7,753 nt of DNA from NCBI GenBank assembly GCA_023430065.1, contig JAEZCG010000009.1:1-7753 (forward strand), written 5' to 3'. This DNA comes from Pseudomonadota bacterium (GTDB taxonomy: Bacteria; Pseudomonadota; Gammaproteobacteria; Burkholderiales; SHXO01). Below, in pieces: positions 1 through 5,878 of the stretch. Position numbers and translations under genes: made by a program. Under the pieces are notes generated by a model, which saw nothing but the letters and a program-made list of their open reading frames with translations, was not told the origin of the DNA and searched no databases. Numbering within the stretch: the stretch's first letter is position 1; every line of letters starts with the position of its first letter.

Positions 1-1969
1 TGACGATGTCGCTCAGCACCACGTCGTAGTTTCGCTCCTCGCGACGCACGAGCTCCAAAGCCTGGTCCGCCGAGGCAACGTGTCGGACGCGGCAGCCGAG
101 TGCCTCCAGGATCGGCCGCGTCGCGTCGGCCAGCGCCTCGTTGTCCTCGACCAACAGGACGCGGCAGTCCAGCGGACCGGCGACGCGCGGCTCGTCGGCC
201 GGGGCAGGTGCGAGCGCGCTGTCGGTGGCACGCAGGTACAGATGCACCGTCGTGCCCTTCCCAGGCTGGCTTTCCACGCGTGCCGTCCCGCCGGCCTGGA
301 CGCAGAGCGCATACACCTGGCTGAGCCCCAGCCCGGTGCCCTTCCCCGGCGGCTTCGTCGTGAAGAACGGCTCGAACACTTTCTCCAGCAGTTCCGGCTC
401 GATGCCTTCGCCGGTGTCGGCCACGCTGACCACGACGTAGGCTCCTTCGAGCGCCGGCATTTCGCCAGGCGTGAGATTGCGCGCAGTGATGGTCAGCTGC
501 CCGCCGCGCGGCATGGCGTCCTTGGCATTGACCGAGAGATTGATGATTGCCAGCTGCAACTCGGAGGGATCGACCTCCACGGGCAGGACGTCCGGTGCAA
601 CGTCGCCGCTGACCTGGATGGCGCGGCCGAGCGCCGGTCGGATCATCGCGAGGAGCAGCGGAAAACTGTCCTGCAGGCGGATCACCTCGGGGCGCAGCGC
701 CTGACGGCGCGAGAACGACAGGAGCTGCCGCGTCAGATTCTCTCCGGAGGAGATGGCGCGCGCGATGGCTGCCAGCTGCGGGCTGTCCGCCAGTTGCGGT
801 TGCAGCCGCTTGAGCAGGTACAGGTTGTTTCCCACGACCATCAGCAGGTTGTTGAAATCGTGCGCGACCCCTCCCGTCAGGCGTCCCATCGCCTCGAGCT
901 TCTGTGCCTGGCGCAACGCCTCCTCGGCACGCAGGCGCTGCTCGGTTTCGTCCTTCAGGCGCTGCGCCACCTCGAACTCACGCCGCACGCGCCGCAATGC
1001 GACGTAGGACACGTAAGCCAGTCCCAGTGACGTGGGGAACGCGAACGCCGCGAGCAGGCCGACGTCCCGATACCACGCCGCCAGCACCGCATGCCGCTCG
1101 AGCCCGCCGGCGACGTAGATGGGGTACTCGCCGAGCTTGCGAAAGATCACCAGGCGGCGCTTCCCGTCCACGGCAGAGACCGAATCCACTTCGCCCTCGC
1201 GCGCCCCGCTCGCCACCGCACGCATCAACGGATCGGCGGGAGGCAAGTTGCTCACCGATCGCGGCGGTATCGGCCAACGCGCGACGATGGCACCGTCCTC
1301 GCGGAACAGGGTCAGGACGAGCCCCGGTTCGCTGCGGGCGAGACCGGCGTAGAACTCCACGAAATGCGACGGGTACATCGATACCGAGACCGCGCCGGCG
1401 AAGGATCCGTCCCGACGCTCCCGCCGATGGGTGACGTCGAAGAACGGCTCGCCGGTGACGCGACTGATCAGACGGCGCGAGAAATACCAATCGCCGCGGC
1501 CGTCCTTGTGATACAGAAAGTACTCCCGGTCGGAGATGTCGAGTCTGGGCGGCACGGGATAGAAGCGGTTGGATACCAGTGCGCGACCGCGCGCATCCCA
1601 GATCCAGATCGACTGGATCTGCGCGACGCCCGTCGAGACGCGCTGGAACTGCTCGTGCAGCGCCCGCTCGCGCCGCCGGATCGCCGCATCGTCGTCGTCC
1701 CCGATCGCCTCGAGCACCTGACGCGTGATGACCTGATTGGTCTCGATCACCCGTGCCGCATGCTCGATGCCGATGCGCACCGAGCGATCGAGCCGCACGC
1801 GCGCTTCCGAGAAGGCGTCGCGATAACCACTCCACGCGGCCAGCAGAAACGACGCGGTGGGCAGGACGAGCGCCGCGACGATGCCCAGCCGCAGCCAACG
1901 GACCGTGGCCAGACGCCCCTCGCTTTCCTTGTAGTCGTCGGGGGGCGTGGCCGCCCGTTTCGCTAACAT
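1..1969 (-). CDS. Hybrid sensor histidine kinase with receiver domain (3' end cut by window edge)
   Basis: The frame is open from the ATG at 1969 to the window edge, 656 codons with no stop, so the C-terminus lies outside. In order it shows: a short cytoplasmic tail; TM1 at about residues 26-46; a periplasmic region at about 47-298 containing ISDREYF and SVSMYPSHF, typical of double-Cache (PDC-like) sensors; TM2 at about 303-325; a charged helix; an H-box with AHDFNNLL (phospho-accepting His370); an N-box with NAKDAM (Asn481); a G1 box DTGEGIEP (Asp518); a G2 box GKGTGLGL (542-549); and a receiver domain from about residue 602 with acidic pair E608/D609 and phospho-acceptor Asp654 in LSDIV. 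The window ends two codons later, so roughly half of the receiver is missing. The family autophosphorylates on His and passes phosphate to Asp. The ligand and output are unknown. No clear ribosome binding site is seen (AGGA only two bases from the ATG). A GTG at 2023 is an alternative in-frame start adding 18 residues. Confidence 0.93.
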   Translation of the reverse strand, partial: MLAKRAATPPDDYKESEGRLATVRWLRLGIVAALVLPTASFLLAAWSGYRDAFSEARVRLDRSVRIGIEHAARVIETNQVITRQVLEAIGDDDDAAIRRRERALHEQFQRVSTGVAQIQSIWIWDARGRALVSNRFYPVPPRLDISDREYFLYHKDGRGDWYFSRRLISRVTGEPFFDVTHRRERRDGSFAGAVSVSMYPSHFVEFYAGLARSEPGLVLTLFREDGAIVARWPIPPRSVSNLPPADPLMRAVASGAREGEVDSVSAVDGKRRLVIFRKLGEYPIYVAGGLERHAVLAAWYRDVGLLAAFAFPTSLGLAYVSYVALRRVRREFEVAQRLKDETEQRLRAEEALRQAQKLEAMGRLTGGVAHDFNNLLMVVGNNLYLLKRLQPQLADSPQLAAIARAISSGENLTRQLLSFSRRQALRPEVIRLQDSFPLLLAMIRPALGRAIQVSGDVAPDVLPVEVDPSELQLAIINLSVNAKDAMPRGGQLTITARNLTPGEMPALEGAYVVVSVADTGEGIEPELLEKVFEPFFTTKPPGKGTGLGLSQVYALCVQAGGTARVESQPGKGTTVHLYLRATDSALAPAPADEPRVAGPLDCRVLLVEDNEALADATRPILEALGCRVRHVASADQALELVRREERNYDVVLSDIV

Positions 1970-1978
1970 CGTCCTAAG

Positions 1979-1994
1979 GCCCGGTCGCCCGGGC
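1979..1994 (-). promoter_or_regulatory. Small GC hairpin in the leader just upstream of the kinase start
   Basis: GCCCGG and CCGGGC form a perfect 6-bp stem around a 4-base loop. On the minus (transcribed) strand the loop reads GCGA, which fits the stable GNRA tetraloop pattern. It sits nine bases upstream of the kinase ATG, so if transcribed it would lie next to the ribosome footprint. No T-run follows, so it is not a typical intrinsic terminator. Any regulatory role is inference. Confidence 0.3.
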
Positions 1995-2012
1995 GGCAGC
2001 GTATCTCGAGAC

Positions 2013-2041
2013 GGCGGCAGCACGTTTCGTTCCGTGCCGCC
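2013..2041. other. Bulged inverted repeat between the GMC gene and the kinase gene
   Basis: GGCGGC at 2013-2018 pairs with GCCGCC at 2036-2041. An inner ACG/CGT stem lies beyond a 3-base bulge, with loop TTTCGTTC. It falls in the 93-bp spacer between the oxidoreductase stop and the kinase start. It could be a weak rho-independent-like or RNA-processing structure at the end of the oxidoreductase transcript, but no T-tract follows on either strand. Confidence 0.25.
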
Positions 2042-2062
2042 ACTGGCTGCGCCAAACCGGAT

Positions 2063-3679
2063 CTAGGCCGCACGCGCGTGCGCACCGGCGCGTGCCTCTT
2101 CCAGAATCATGTCGGCGCCCTTCTCTGCCACCATTACGGTGGCGGCATTGGTGTTGCCTGACACGACACTCGGCATGACGGACGCATCGACCACGCGCAG
2201 GCCCGGCACACCGCGCACGCGCAGCCGCTCATCTACTACCGCCAACGGGTCCTGTCCCATGCGGCAGGTGGACGTGGGGTGATAGACCGTGCCGCCGACT
2301 TCGCGCGCATAGTTCAGCCAGTCGAGATCGGTGAGGACGCGCGGCCCGGGTGCGTACTCGGACAGTACGAGAGGCTGCATGGCGGCGGCTCCCATGATCC
2401 GGCGCACGAGCTTGAGACCGGCCACGACCGTGCGCTGGTCATCCGGCGTGTTCAGATAGTTGTAGTGGATGGCAGGCGGTTCCGCCGGGTCGGCCGAGCG
2501 GATACGCACGCTGCCACGAGACTGCGGACGCAACGGCGACATCGACGCCGTGAAGGCCGAGAACGGGTGCAGCTTCGTGCCCATCTTGTCGGTGCTGAAG
2601 TTGATGAAGTACAGCTGCACATCGGGGCGCGGCACGCGTGGGGACGAGCGCACGAATGCTCCGGCATAGCCTGCACTGACGGTGAGCGGACCGCGCCGCT
2701 GCAGCACATAGCGCAACCCCATTCCGATGCGGCCGAACACGCTGGCCATCGCGTCGTTGATGGTGACGGGCTGCGTGCACTTCCATACTGTGCGCACGTA
2801 GAAGTGATCCTGCAGACCGCCGCCCACGCCGGGAACGTCGCGTACGAGGGCAATGCCGTGCCGTTCGAGCAGCGCGCGCGGTCCGATACCCGAGAGTTGC
2901 AGCAGCTGCGGCGAATTGATCGAACCCGCGCTGACGATTACCTCGCGATGCGCATTGGCGATGTGCATGGTGTCGCCCACGCGGAACTCCACGCCGACGG
3001 CGCGGCCGCCGTGAAAGCGGATGCGTGTGACGAGCGCCTCGGTGCGCACCTGCAGGTTGGTGCGGCCGAGGGCCGGTCGCAGATAGGCCACGGCGCAGCT
3101 CGCGCGCCGTCCCCGGCGCGACGTGGTGTGATAGTAGCCGGCGCCCTCCTGCTTGGCCCCATTGAAGTCCTCGTTACGCGCAATCCCCAACTCGCCGCAG
3201 GCGGCGATGAAGGCATCGCACAGGGGGTGCCGATCGGGCAGGGCACTCACCGACAGCGGCCCGCCACGCCCCTGGAATTCGCTCTCGACCTGTTCACGGT
3301 CCTCGGAGCGTAGAAAGTACGGCAGTACGTCGCGAAAACTCCAGCCTGCGTTGCCCTGCGCGGCCCAGGTGTCGAAGTCCTCGGGCTGGCCACGTACGTG
3401 CACCAGACCGTTGATCGAACTGCAACCGCCCAACACCTTGCCGCGCGGGGTGAACACGCGGCGATTGTTCAGTTCCGCCTCGGGTTCGGACTGATACATC
3501 CAGTTCACGCTTGGGGTGGCGAACAGCTTGCCGTAGCCGAGCGGGACATGGATCCAGGGATTGCTGTCGCGCGGCCCTGCCTCGAGCAGCAGAACCTTGT
3601 GGCGGCCGTCGGCGGTCAGTCGGTTGGCCAGCACGCAGCCCGCCGAGCCGGCGCCGACGATGATGTAGTCGTAGTCCAT
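2063..3679 (-). CDS. GMC-family FAD-dependent oxidoreductase (choline/alcohol dehydrogenase type)
   Basis: Complete 538-residue protein, the usual length for bacterial GMC oxidoreductases, which oxidise alcohols using FAD. The N-terminus carries the dinucleotide-binding motif VGAGSAG (residues 8-14) with the acidic end of beta-2 in LLLEAGP (30-36). GMC signature 1 is seen at about 80-103 (GKVLGGCSSINGLVHVRG) and signature 2 at about 250-266 (SAGSINSPQLLQLSGIG). The catalytic pair is His467 (YHPTSTCRMG) and Asn511 (SGNTNAA), 44 residues apart; choline oxidase uses a His/Asn pair with the same spacing. There is no signal peptide, so it is probably cytoplasmic. An in-frame TGA at 3686-3688 leaves the ATG at 3679 as the only reasonable start; its Shine-Dalgarno is weak. 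The DHDPS-like gene ends 71 bp upstream on the same strand, suggesting one transcript. The substrate cannot be read from the sequence: choline, long-chain alcohol and polyethylene-glycol dehydrogenases all share this architecture, so I do not call it betA. Confidence 0.93.
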   Translation of the reverse strand: MDYDYIIVGAGSAGCVLANRLTADGRHKVLLLEAGPRDSNPWIHVPLGYGKLFATPSVNWMYQSEPEAELNNRRVFTPRGKVLGGCSSINGLVHVRGQPEDFDTWAAQGNAGWSFRDVLPYFLRSEDREQVESEFQGRGGPLSVSALPDRHPLCDAFIAACGELGIARNEDFNGAKQEGAGYYHTTSRRGRRASCAVAYLRPALGRTNLQVRTEALVTRIRFHGGRAVGVEFRVGDTMHIANAHREVIVSAGSINSPQLLQLSGIGPRALLERHGIALVRDVPGVGGGLQDHFYVRTVWKCTQPVTINDAMASVFGRIGMGLRYVLQRRGPLTVSAGYAGAFVRSSPRVPRPDVQLYFINFSTDKMGTKLHPFSAFTASMSPLRPQSRGSVRIRSADPAEPPAIHYNYLNTPDDQRTVVAGLKLVRRIMGAAAMQPLVLSEYAPGPRVLTDLDWLNYAREVGGTVYHPTSTCRMGQDPLAVVDERLRVRGVPGLRVVDASVMPSVVSGNTNAATVMVAEKGADMILEEARAGAHARAA

Positions 3680-3750
3680 CCAGGGTCAGATGCGGACCGC
3701 CGCCCGGGACAGCGCGGCGCGGGCGCCAATGATAGCGGCTGCGCGCGCGC

Positions 3751-4710
3751 TCAAGCCGCGCTCGCGAGCGAATCGGGCGTCAGACCGGCCGCCTGCAGGG
3801 CACGCCCGAGCCGGGCGATCTCTCCCGGCGTGAGCTTCATCAACGGCGGGCGCACGTGCGCTTCGCGCACCCGGCCGAGCAGAACCAGGCACTCCTTCAT
3901 GCGGTTGTGCATGTCGAGGAAGGGCGGGGCGTAGAACGCCTGGGCGAGCGGATAGATGCGATCGTTGATCGCCTGCGCACGAGCCAGGTCCTGCGCCTTC
4001 ACGGCCCGGAACAGCTGCACCTGCAGGTCCGCGATCACGCTGCCCGCACCGGACAGCAGGCCGTTGGCGCCCATGCTCAGCGATGCCATCAGCCAGCCAC
4101 TGTGGGTGGTGAGCACGTTGACCGGCCGCGAGAGGTTCTGGAAGGTGCGGATGTGGCGTTCGTGCAGCATCGCATCGTTCGACCAGTCCTTGATGGCGCG
4201 GATGCTCGGGACGGAGTCGAACAGGCGCAGCAGCGTGTCGAAAGGATAGCCCAGCCCGCTCGCCATCGGGTACTGAAAGCAGATGAGCGGCAGGTCGCAG
4301 GCGTCGGCAATGCGCTTGAAGTGCGCCTCGGCCATCTCGGGACGCAGCTGCCCACCCATCGCCATGCTGTTGGGTGGAAACACCAGCAGCGCGGATGCCC
4401 CGTTGCGCTGCGCCATGGCGGCGATGCGTGCCGCCTCGATGCTGCCGTCGGCGTACACGCCGTTGATCACCGGCACGCGATCGCCCACCTCTTCCATCGA
4501 TCCGGCCAGAATGCGCTCCTGCTCGTCGAAGGCGCACGCGTGCACCTCGGACGCATGCCCGTTCACCGTCACGGCGCTGACCCCCGGCAGCAGCGCGCAC
4601 TGGCGCAGGTGCCTGCGCGTGGCCCCCACGTCGATGGACAGATCGGAATGCAGGATCAGCAGCGTCGCCGGGATGACCCCCTCGGGGACGAAATCGGGGA
4701 AGCGCGCCAT
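3751..4710 (-). CDS. Dihydrodipicolinate synthase / N-acetylneuraminate lyase family protein
   Basis: Complete 319-residue TIM-barrel protein, somewhat longer than the usual ~290-300. The family forms a Schiff base between a lysine and a 2-oxo acid to run aldol cleavage, condensation or dehydration. The Schiff-base lysine is Lys174 (RAIKDWSND) and the conserved tyrosine is Tyr147 (CFQYPMASG). The GTTGE-type carboxylate-binding loop appears as GHASE (residues 51-55), so the two Thr of true DapA are absent and lysine biosynthesis is unlikely. A catabolic 2-oxo-acid lyase or dehydratase is a better guess. The start is well supported: AAGGAG at 4717-4722 lies six bases before the ATG. The GMC oxidoreductase gene follows 71 bp downstream, and the CMD-family gene is divergent across 115 bp. 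An oxidoreductase beside this kind of lyase suggests a short degradation pathway, but the substrate is not identifiable here. Confidence 0.9.
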   Translation of the reverse strand: MARFPDFVPEGVIPATLLILHSDLSIDVGATRRHLRQCALLPGVSAVTVNGHASEVHACAFDEQERILAGSMEEVGDRVPVINGVYADGSIEAARIAAMAQRNGASALLVFPPNSMAMGGQLRPEMAEAHFKRIADACDLPLICFQYPMASGLGYPFDTLLRLFDSVPSIRAIKDWSNDAMLHERHIRTFQNLSRPVNVLTTHSGWLMASLSMGANGLLSGAGSVIADLQVQLFRAVKAQDLARAQAINDRIYPLAQAFYAPPFLDMHNRMKECLVLLGRVREAHVRPPLMKLTPGEIARLGRALQAAGLTPDSLASAA

Positions 4711-4825
4711 GTCGTGCTCCTTGCGTGAAGCGGTTCAGTCGCCGCAGGTTGCAGTGTGCCTCAAGCCGGCCGTCCTGCGCTGGCCGCGGTATGCTCCCAC
4801 CGTCCGTACCCGCTGGAAACCGCTC
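4711..4825. promoter_or_regulatory. Divergent intergenic region with promoters for the lyase and CMD genes
   Basis: These 115 bp separate the starts of two divergently transcribed genes, so at least one promoter for each probably lies here. The lyase ribosome binding site (AAGGAG on the minus strand, 4717-4722) is clear. On the plus strand TATGCT at 4790-4795 resembles a -10 box, but no convincing -35 lies 16-18 bp upstream. TGGAAA at 4814-4819, six bases before the CMD ATG, is a weak ribosome binding site. I see no clear operator palindrome and no regulator gene in the window. Confidence 0.45.
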
Positions 4826-5356
4826 ATGCCCCGCATTCCCTATCGACCCGTCGACCTCGCCGAGCCGCGTGCGTTGGTCGATGCCGTACGCGCACGCCGC
4901 GGCGGGCGCCTGCTCCATCTCGATCGTATCCTGCTGTACAGCCCGCCTTTGGCCGAGGGCTGGAACACCTTGATGGGGAACGTGCGCACCCGCCTCGCCC
5001 TCTCGCCCAGGCTGCGCGAACTGGCGATTTGCGTGGTCGCCCGGCTCAACGGCGCAGACTACGAATTCCATCATCATGCGCCGCTTTTTCTGGAAGCGGG
5101 CGGCACGCAGCCGCAGCTGGACGCGCTGGCCACGTTCGATGCCGGGGCGCTGCCCGATGTCTTCGATTCCGACTCGGCAGCGGTGGTGCGCTTCACGTTC
5201 GAATCGACGCGCCACGTCAACGTGTCGGACGAGGTCTTCGACCAGATGCGTCGCGCCCTGGGCGACGATCGCCTGCTCGTGGAGCTGGTGGGCGTGATCG
5301 CCAGCTACAACATGGTTTCCCGCGTGCTGGTGGCTTTCGACGTGCAGGCCGAATGA
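4826..5356 (+). CDS. Carboxymuconolactone decarboxylase (CMD/AhpD-like) family protein
   Basis: 176-residue all-helical protein of the CMD superfamily. The core motif is at residues 61-91: PRLRELAICVVARLNGADYE then FHHHAPLFLEAG, with the family Glu (Glu65), the YE pair (79-80) and His82-84. The superfamily includes gamma-carboxymuconolactone decarboxylase and the peroxidase partner AhpD. AhpD needs a CxxC pair. Here the only cysteine is Cys69, inside the helix before the motif, so thiol peroxidase activity is unlikely. A longer open frame extends upstream as far as 4283, but that part runs antisense to the lyase gene. The ATG at 4826 is chosen because homology starts there (PYRPVDLAEPRALVDA is typical of the family) and TGGAAA precedes it by six bases. 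It is divergent from the lyase/oxidoreductase pair and may act on the same pathway; that is inference. The composite repeat begins ten bases after its stop. Confidence 0.88.
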   Translation: MPRIPYRPVDLAEPRALVDAVRARRGGRLLHLDRILLYSPPLAEGWNTLMGNVRTRLALSPRLRELAICVVARLNGADYEFHHHAPLFLEAGGTQPQLDALATFDAGALPDVFDSDSAAVVRFTFESTRHVNVSDEVFDQMRRALGDDRLLVELVGVIASYNMVSRVLVAFDVQAE

Positions 5357-5366
5357 CTTTGCACGA

Positions 5367-5474
5367 GTCGTGGCTGTCCACGGCGTCGTTCGCCCCCCAA
5401 GGCGTCGTTCGCCCCAACGGTGTCGTTCGCCCCAACGGTGTCGTTCGACCCCACGATGTCGTTCGACCCCCGGT
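5367..5474. repeat. 18-bp tandem array A (six units)
   Basis: The units abut directly with no spacers. The first is divergent (GTCGTGGCTGTCCACGGC, 5367-5384). It is followed by a 19-bp variant (5385-5403), two identical GTCGTTCGCCCCAACGGT units (5404-5421, 5422-5439), GTCGTTCGACCCCACGAT (5440-5457) and a 17-bp terminal unit GTCGTTCGACCCCCGGT (5458-5474). The terminal unit runs straight into the first palindrome. The lengths of 17, 18 and 19 break any single reading frame, which argues against coding. Confidence 0.88.
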
Positions 5475-5554
5475 GTCATTTCGAGCGAAACGAGAAATCC
5501 TCGCCGTGGACGCTGCACTGCGAGGATCCCTCGCCGATGGCTCGGGATGACACC
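5472..5554. repeat. Long imperfect palindrome, copy A
   Basis: The left arm (5472-5504) and right arm (5520-5554) pair in blocks: GGTGTCAT/ATGACACC, CGAGC/GCTCG, CGAG/CTCG and ATCCTCGC/GCGAGGAT. Two-base mismatches and an internal loop (GAAA against CCGATG) separate the blocks. The apex is 15 bases (5505-5519) and can extend the stem through GTG/CAC. As RNA the outer TT/GG mismatch becomes G-U pairs, so it would fold strongly. No T-run flanks it. Confidence 0.85.
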
Positions 5555-5570
5555 GTTGGCAAGGGCACAG

Positions 5571-5659
5571 GTCGTGGCTGTTTAGGGCGTCGTTCGACCC
5601 CACGGCGTCGTTCGCCCCAACGGTGTCGTTCGACCCCACGATGTCGTTCGACCCCCGGT
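5571..5659. repeat. 18-bp tandem array B (five units)
   Basis: Units in order: GTCGTGGCTGTTTAGGGC (5571-5588), GTCGTTCGACCCCACGGC (5589-5606), GTCGTTCGCCCCAACGGT (5607-5624), GTCGTTCGACCCCACGAT (5625-5642) and the 17-bp GTCGTTCGACCCCCGGT (5643-5659). The order of unit types matches array A, so the whole cycle appears to have been duplicated rather than each array expanding independently. Confidence 0.88.
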
Positions 5660-5739
5660 GTCATTTCGAGCGAAACGAGAAATCCTCGCCGTGGACGCTG
5701 CACTGCGAGGATTCCTCGCCGGTGGCTCGGGATGACACC
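5657..5739. repeat. Long imperfect palindrome, copy B
   Basis: Same length and layout as copy A. The two copies differ at only two positions, both in the right arm (CCC to TCC, and GATG to GGTG). The first change weakens and the second leaves largely unchanged the pairing with the left arm. Such near-identity points to a recent duplication or gene conversion. Confidence 0.85.
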
Positions 5740-5755
5740 GTTGGTGAGGGCACAG

Positions 5756-5808
5756 GTCGTGGCTATTTAGGGCGTCGTTCGACCCCACGGCGTCGTTCGA
5801 CCCCCGGT
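5756..5808. repeat. 18-bp tandem array C (three units)
   Basis: Units: GTCGTGGCTATTTAGGGC (5756-5773), GTCGTTCGACCCCACGGC (5774-5791) and the 17-bp GTCGTTCGACCCCCGGT (5792-5808). Compared with array B it lacks exactly the two middle units, which fits slippage or unequal recombination in whole-unit steps. Confidence 0.87.
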
Positions 5809-5847
5809 GTCATTTCGAGCGAAGCGAGAAATCCTCGCCATGGACGC
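5806..5847. repeat. Truncated palindrome, copy C (left arm only)
   Basis: The copy reproduces the left arm and the start of the apex, ending after GGACGC near 5847. The expected right arm is missing, so the hairpin cannot form. It differs from A and B by GCGAAG instead of GCGAAA and CCATGG instead of CCGTGG. The aldo/keto reductase stop lies about 30 bp further on. The last stretch (5848-5878) shows nothing recognisable. Confidence 0.8.
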
Positions 5848-5878
5848 CCAGCCGCGTCGTCCCGACCCGCGACGTGCG

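Larger units (their letters stand above)
5367..5847. repeat. Composite intergenic repeat: 18-bp tandem arrays alternating with ~83-bp palindromes, three cycles
   Basis: This fills nearly all of the 522-bp gap between the convergent CMD and aldo/keto reductase genes. Each cycle is a tandem array of an 18-bp unit, then a long imperfect inverted repeat bounded by GGTGTCAT and ATGACACC, then a 16-bp spacer (GTTGGCAAGGGCACAG or GTTGGTGAGGGCACAG). The second palindrome starts 185 bp after the first, and the third 149 bp after the second. The 36-bp shortfall equals exactly two 18-bp units. The palindrome ends resemble the ATTTCGAGCGAAGCGAGAAAT-type intergenic repeats I recall from many bacterial genomes; I could not check this. 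I see no coding potential and no transposase. Confidence 0.9.

Noticed and set aside
978..1898. 306-codon open frame on the minus strand inside the kinase region
   Set aside because: The overlapping frame encodes a complete sensor and kinase core with all motifs. This one is an Arg/Ala-rich shadow.
3740..3751. Alternating GC run between the lyase and oxidoreductase genes
   Set aside because: Too short to mean anything in DNA of this GC content.
4790..4795. TATGCT as a sigma-70 -10 box for the CMD gene
   Set aside because: No acceptable -35 at the right spacing, so it is mentioned in the intergenic entry but not called as a promoter.
3686..5518. 610-codon open frame on the minus strand spanning three other genes
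   Set aside because: It overlaps the lyase in another frame, runs antisense to the CMD gene and continues into the repeat. Its product is Arg/His-rich and low-complexity with no recognisable domain: a GC-rich shadow frame.
5472..5739. Palindromes as classical intrinsic terminators for the two convergent genes
   Set aside because: The stems are strong but no T-tract follows on either strand. They may still affect transcript ends, so they are described as repeats only.
5370..5788. Open frames with repeated six-residue peptides across the 18-bp arrays, on both strands
   Set aside because: The 18-bp period keeps short frames open, but 17- and 19-bp units and the palindromes break the frame. There is no ribosome binding site and no plausible protein.
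5367..5808. CRISPR-like array
   Set aside because: Units are directly adjacent with no unique spacers, unit length is only 18 bp, and no cas genes are present.
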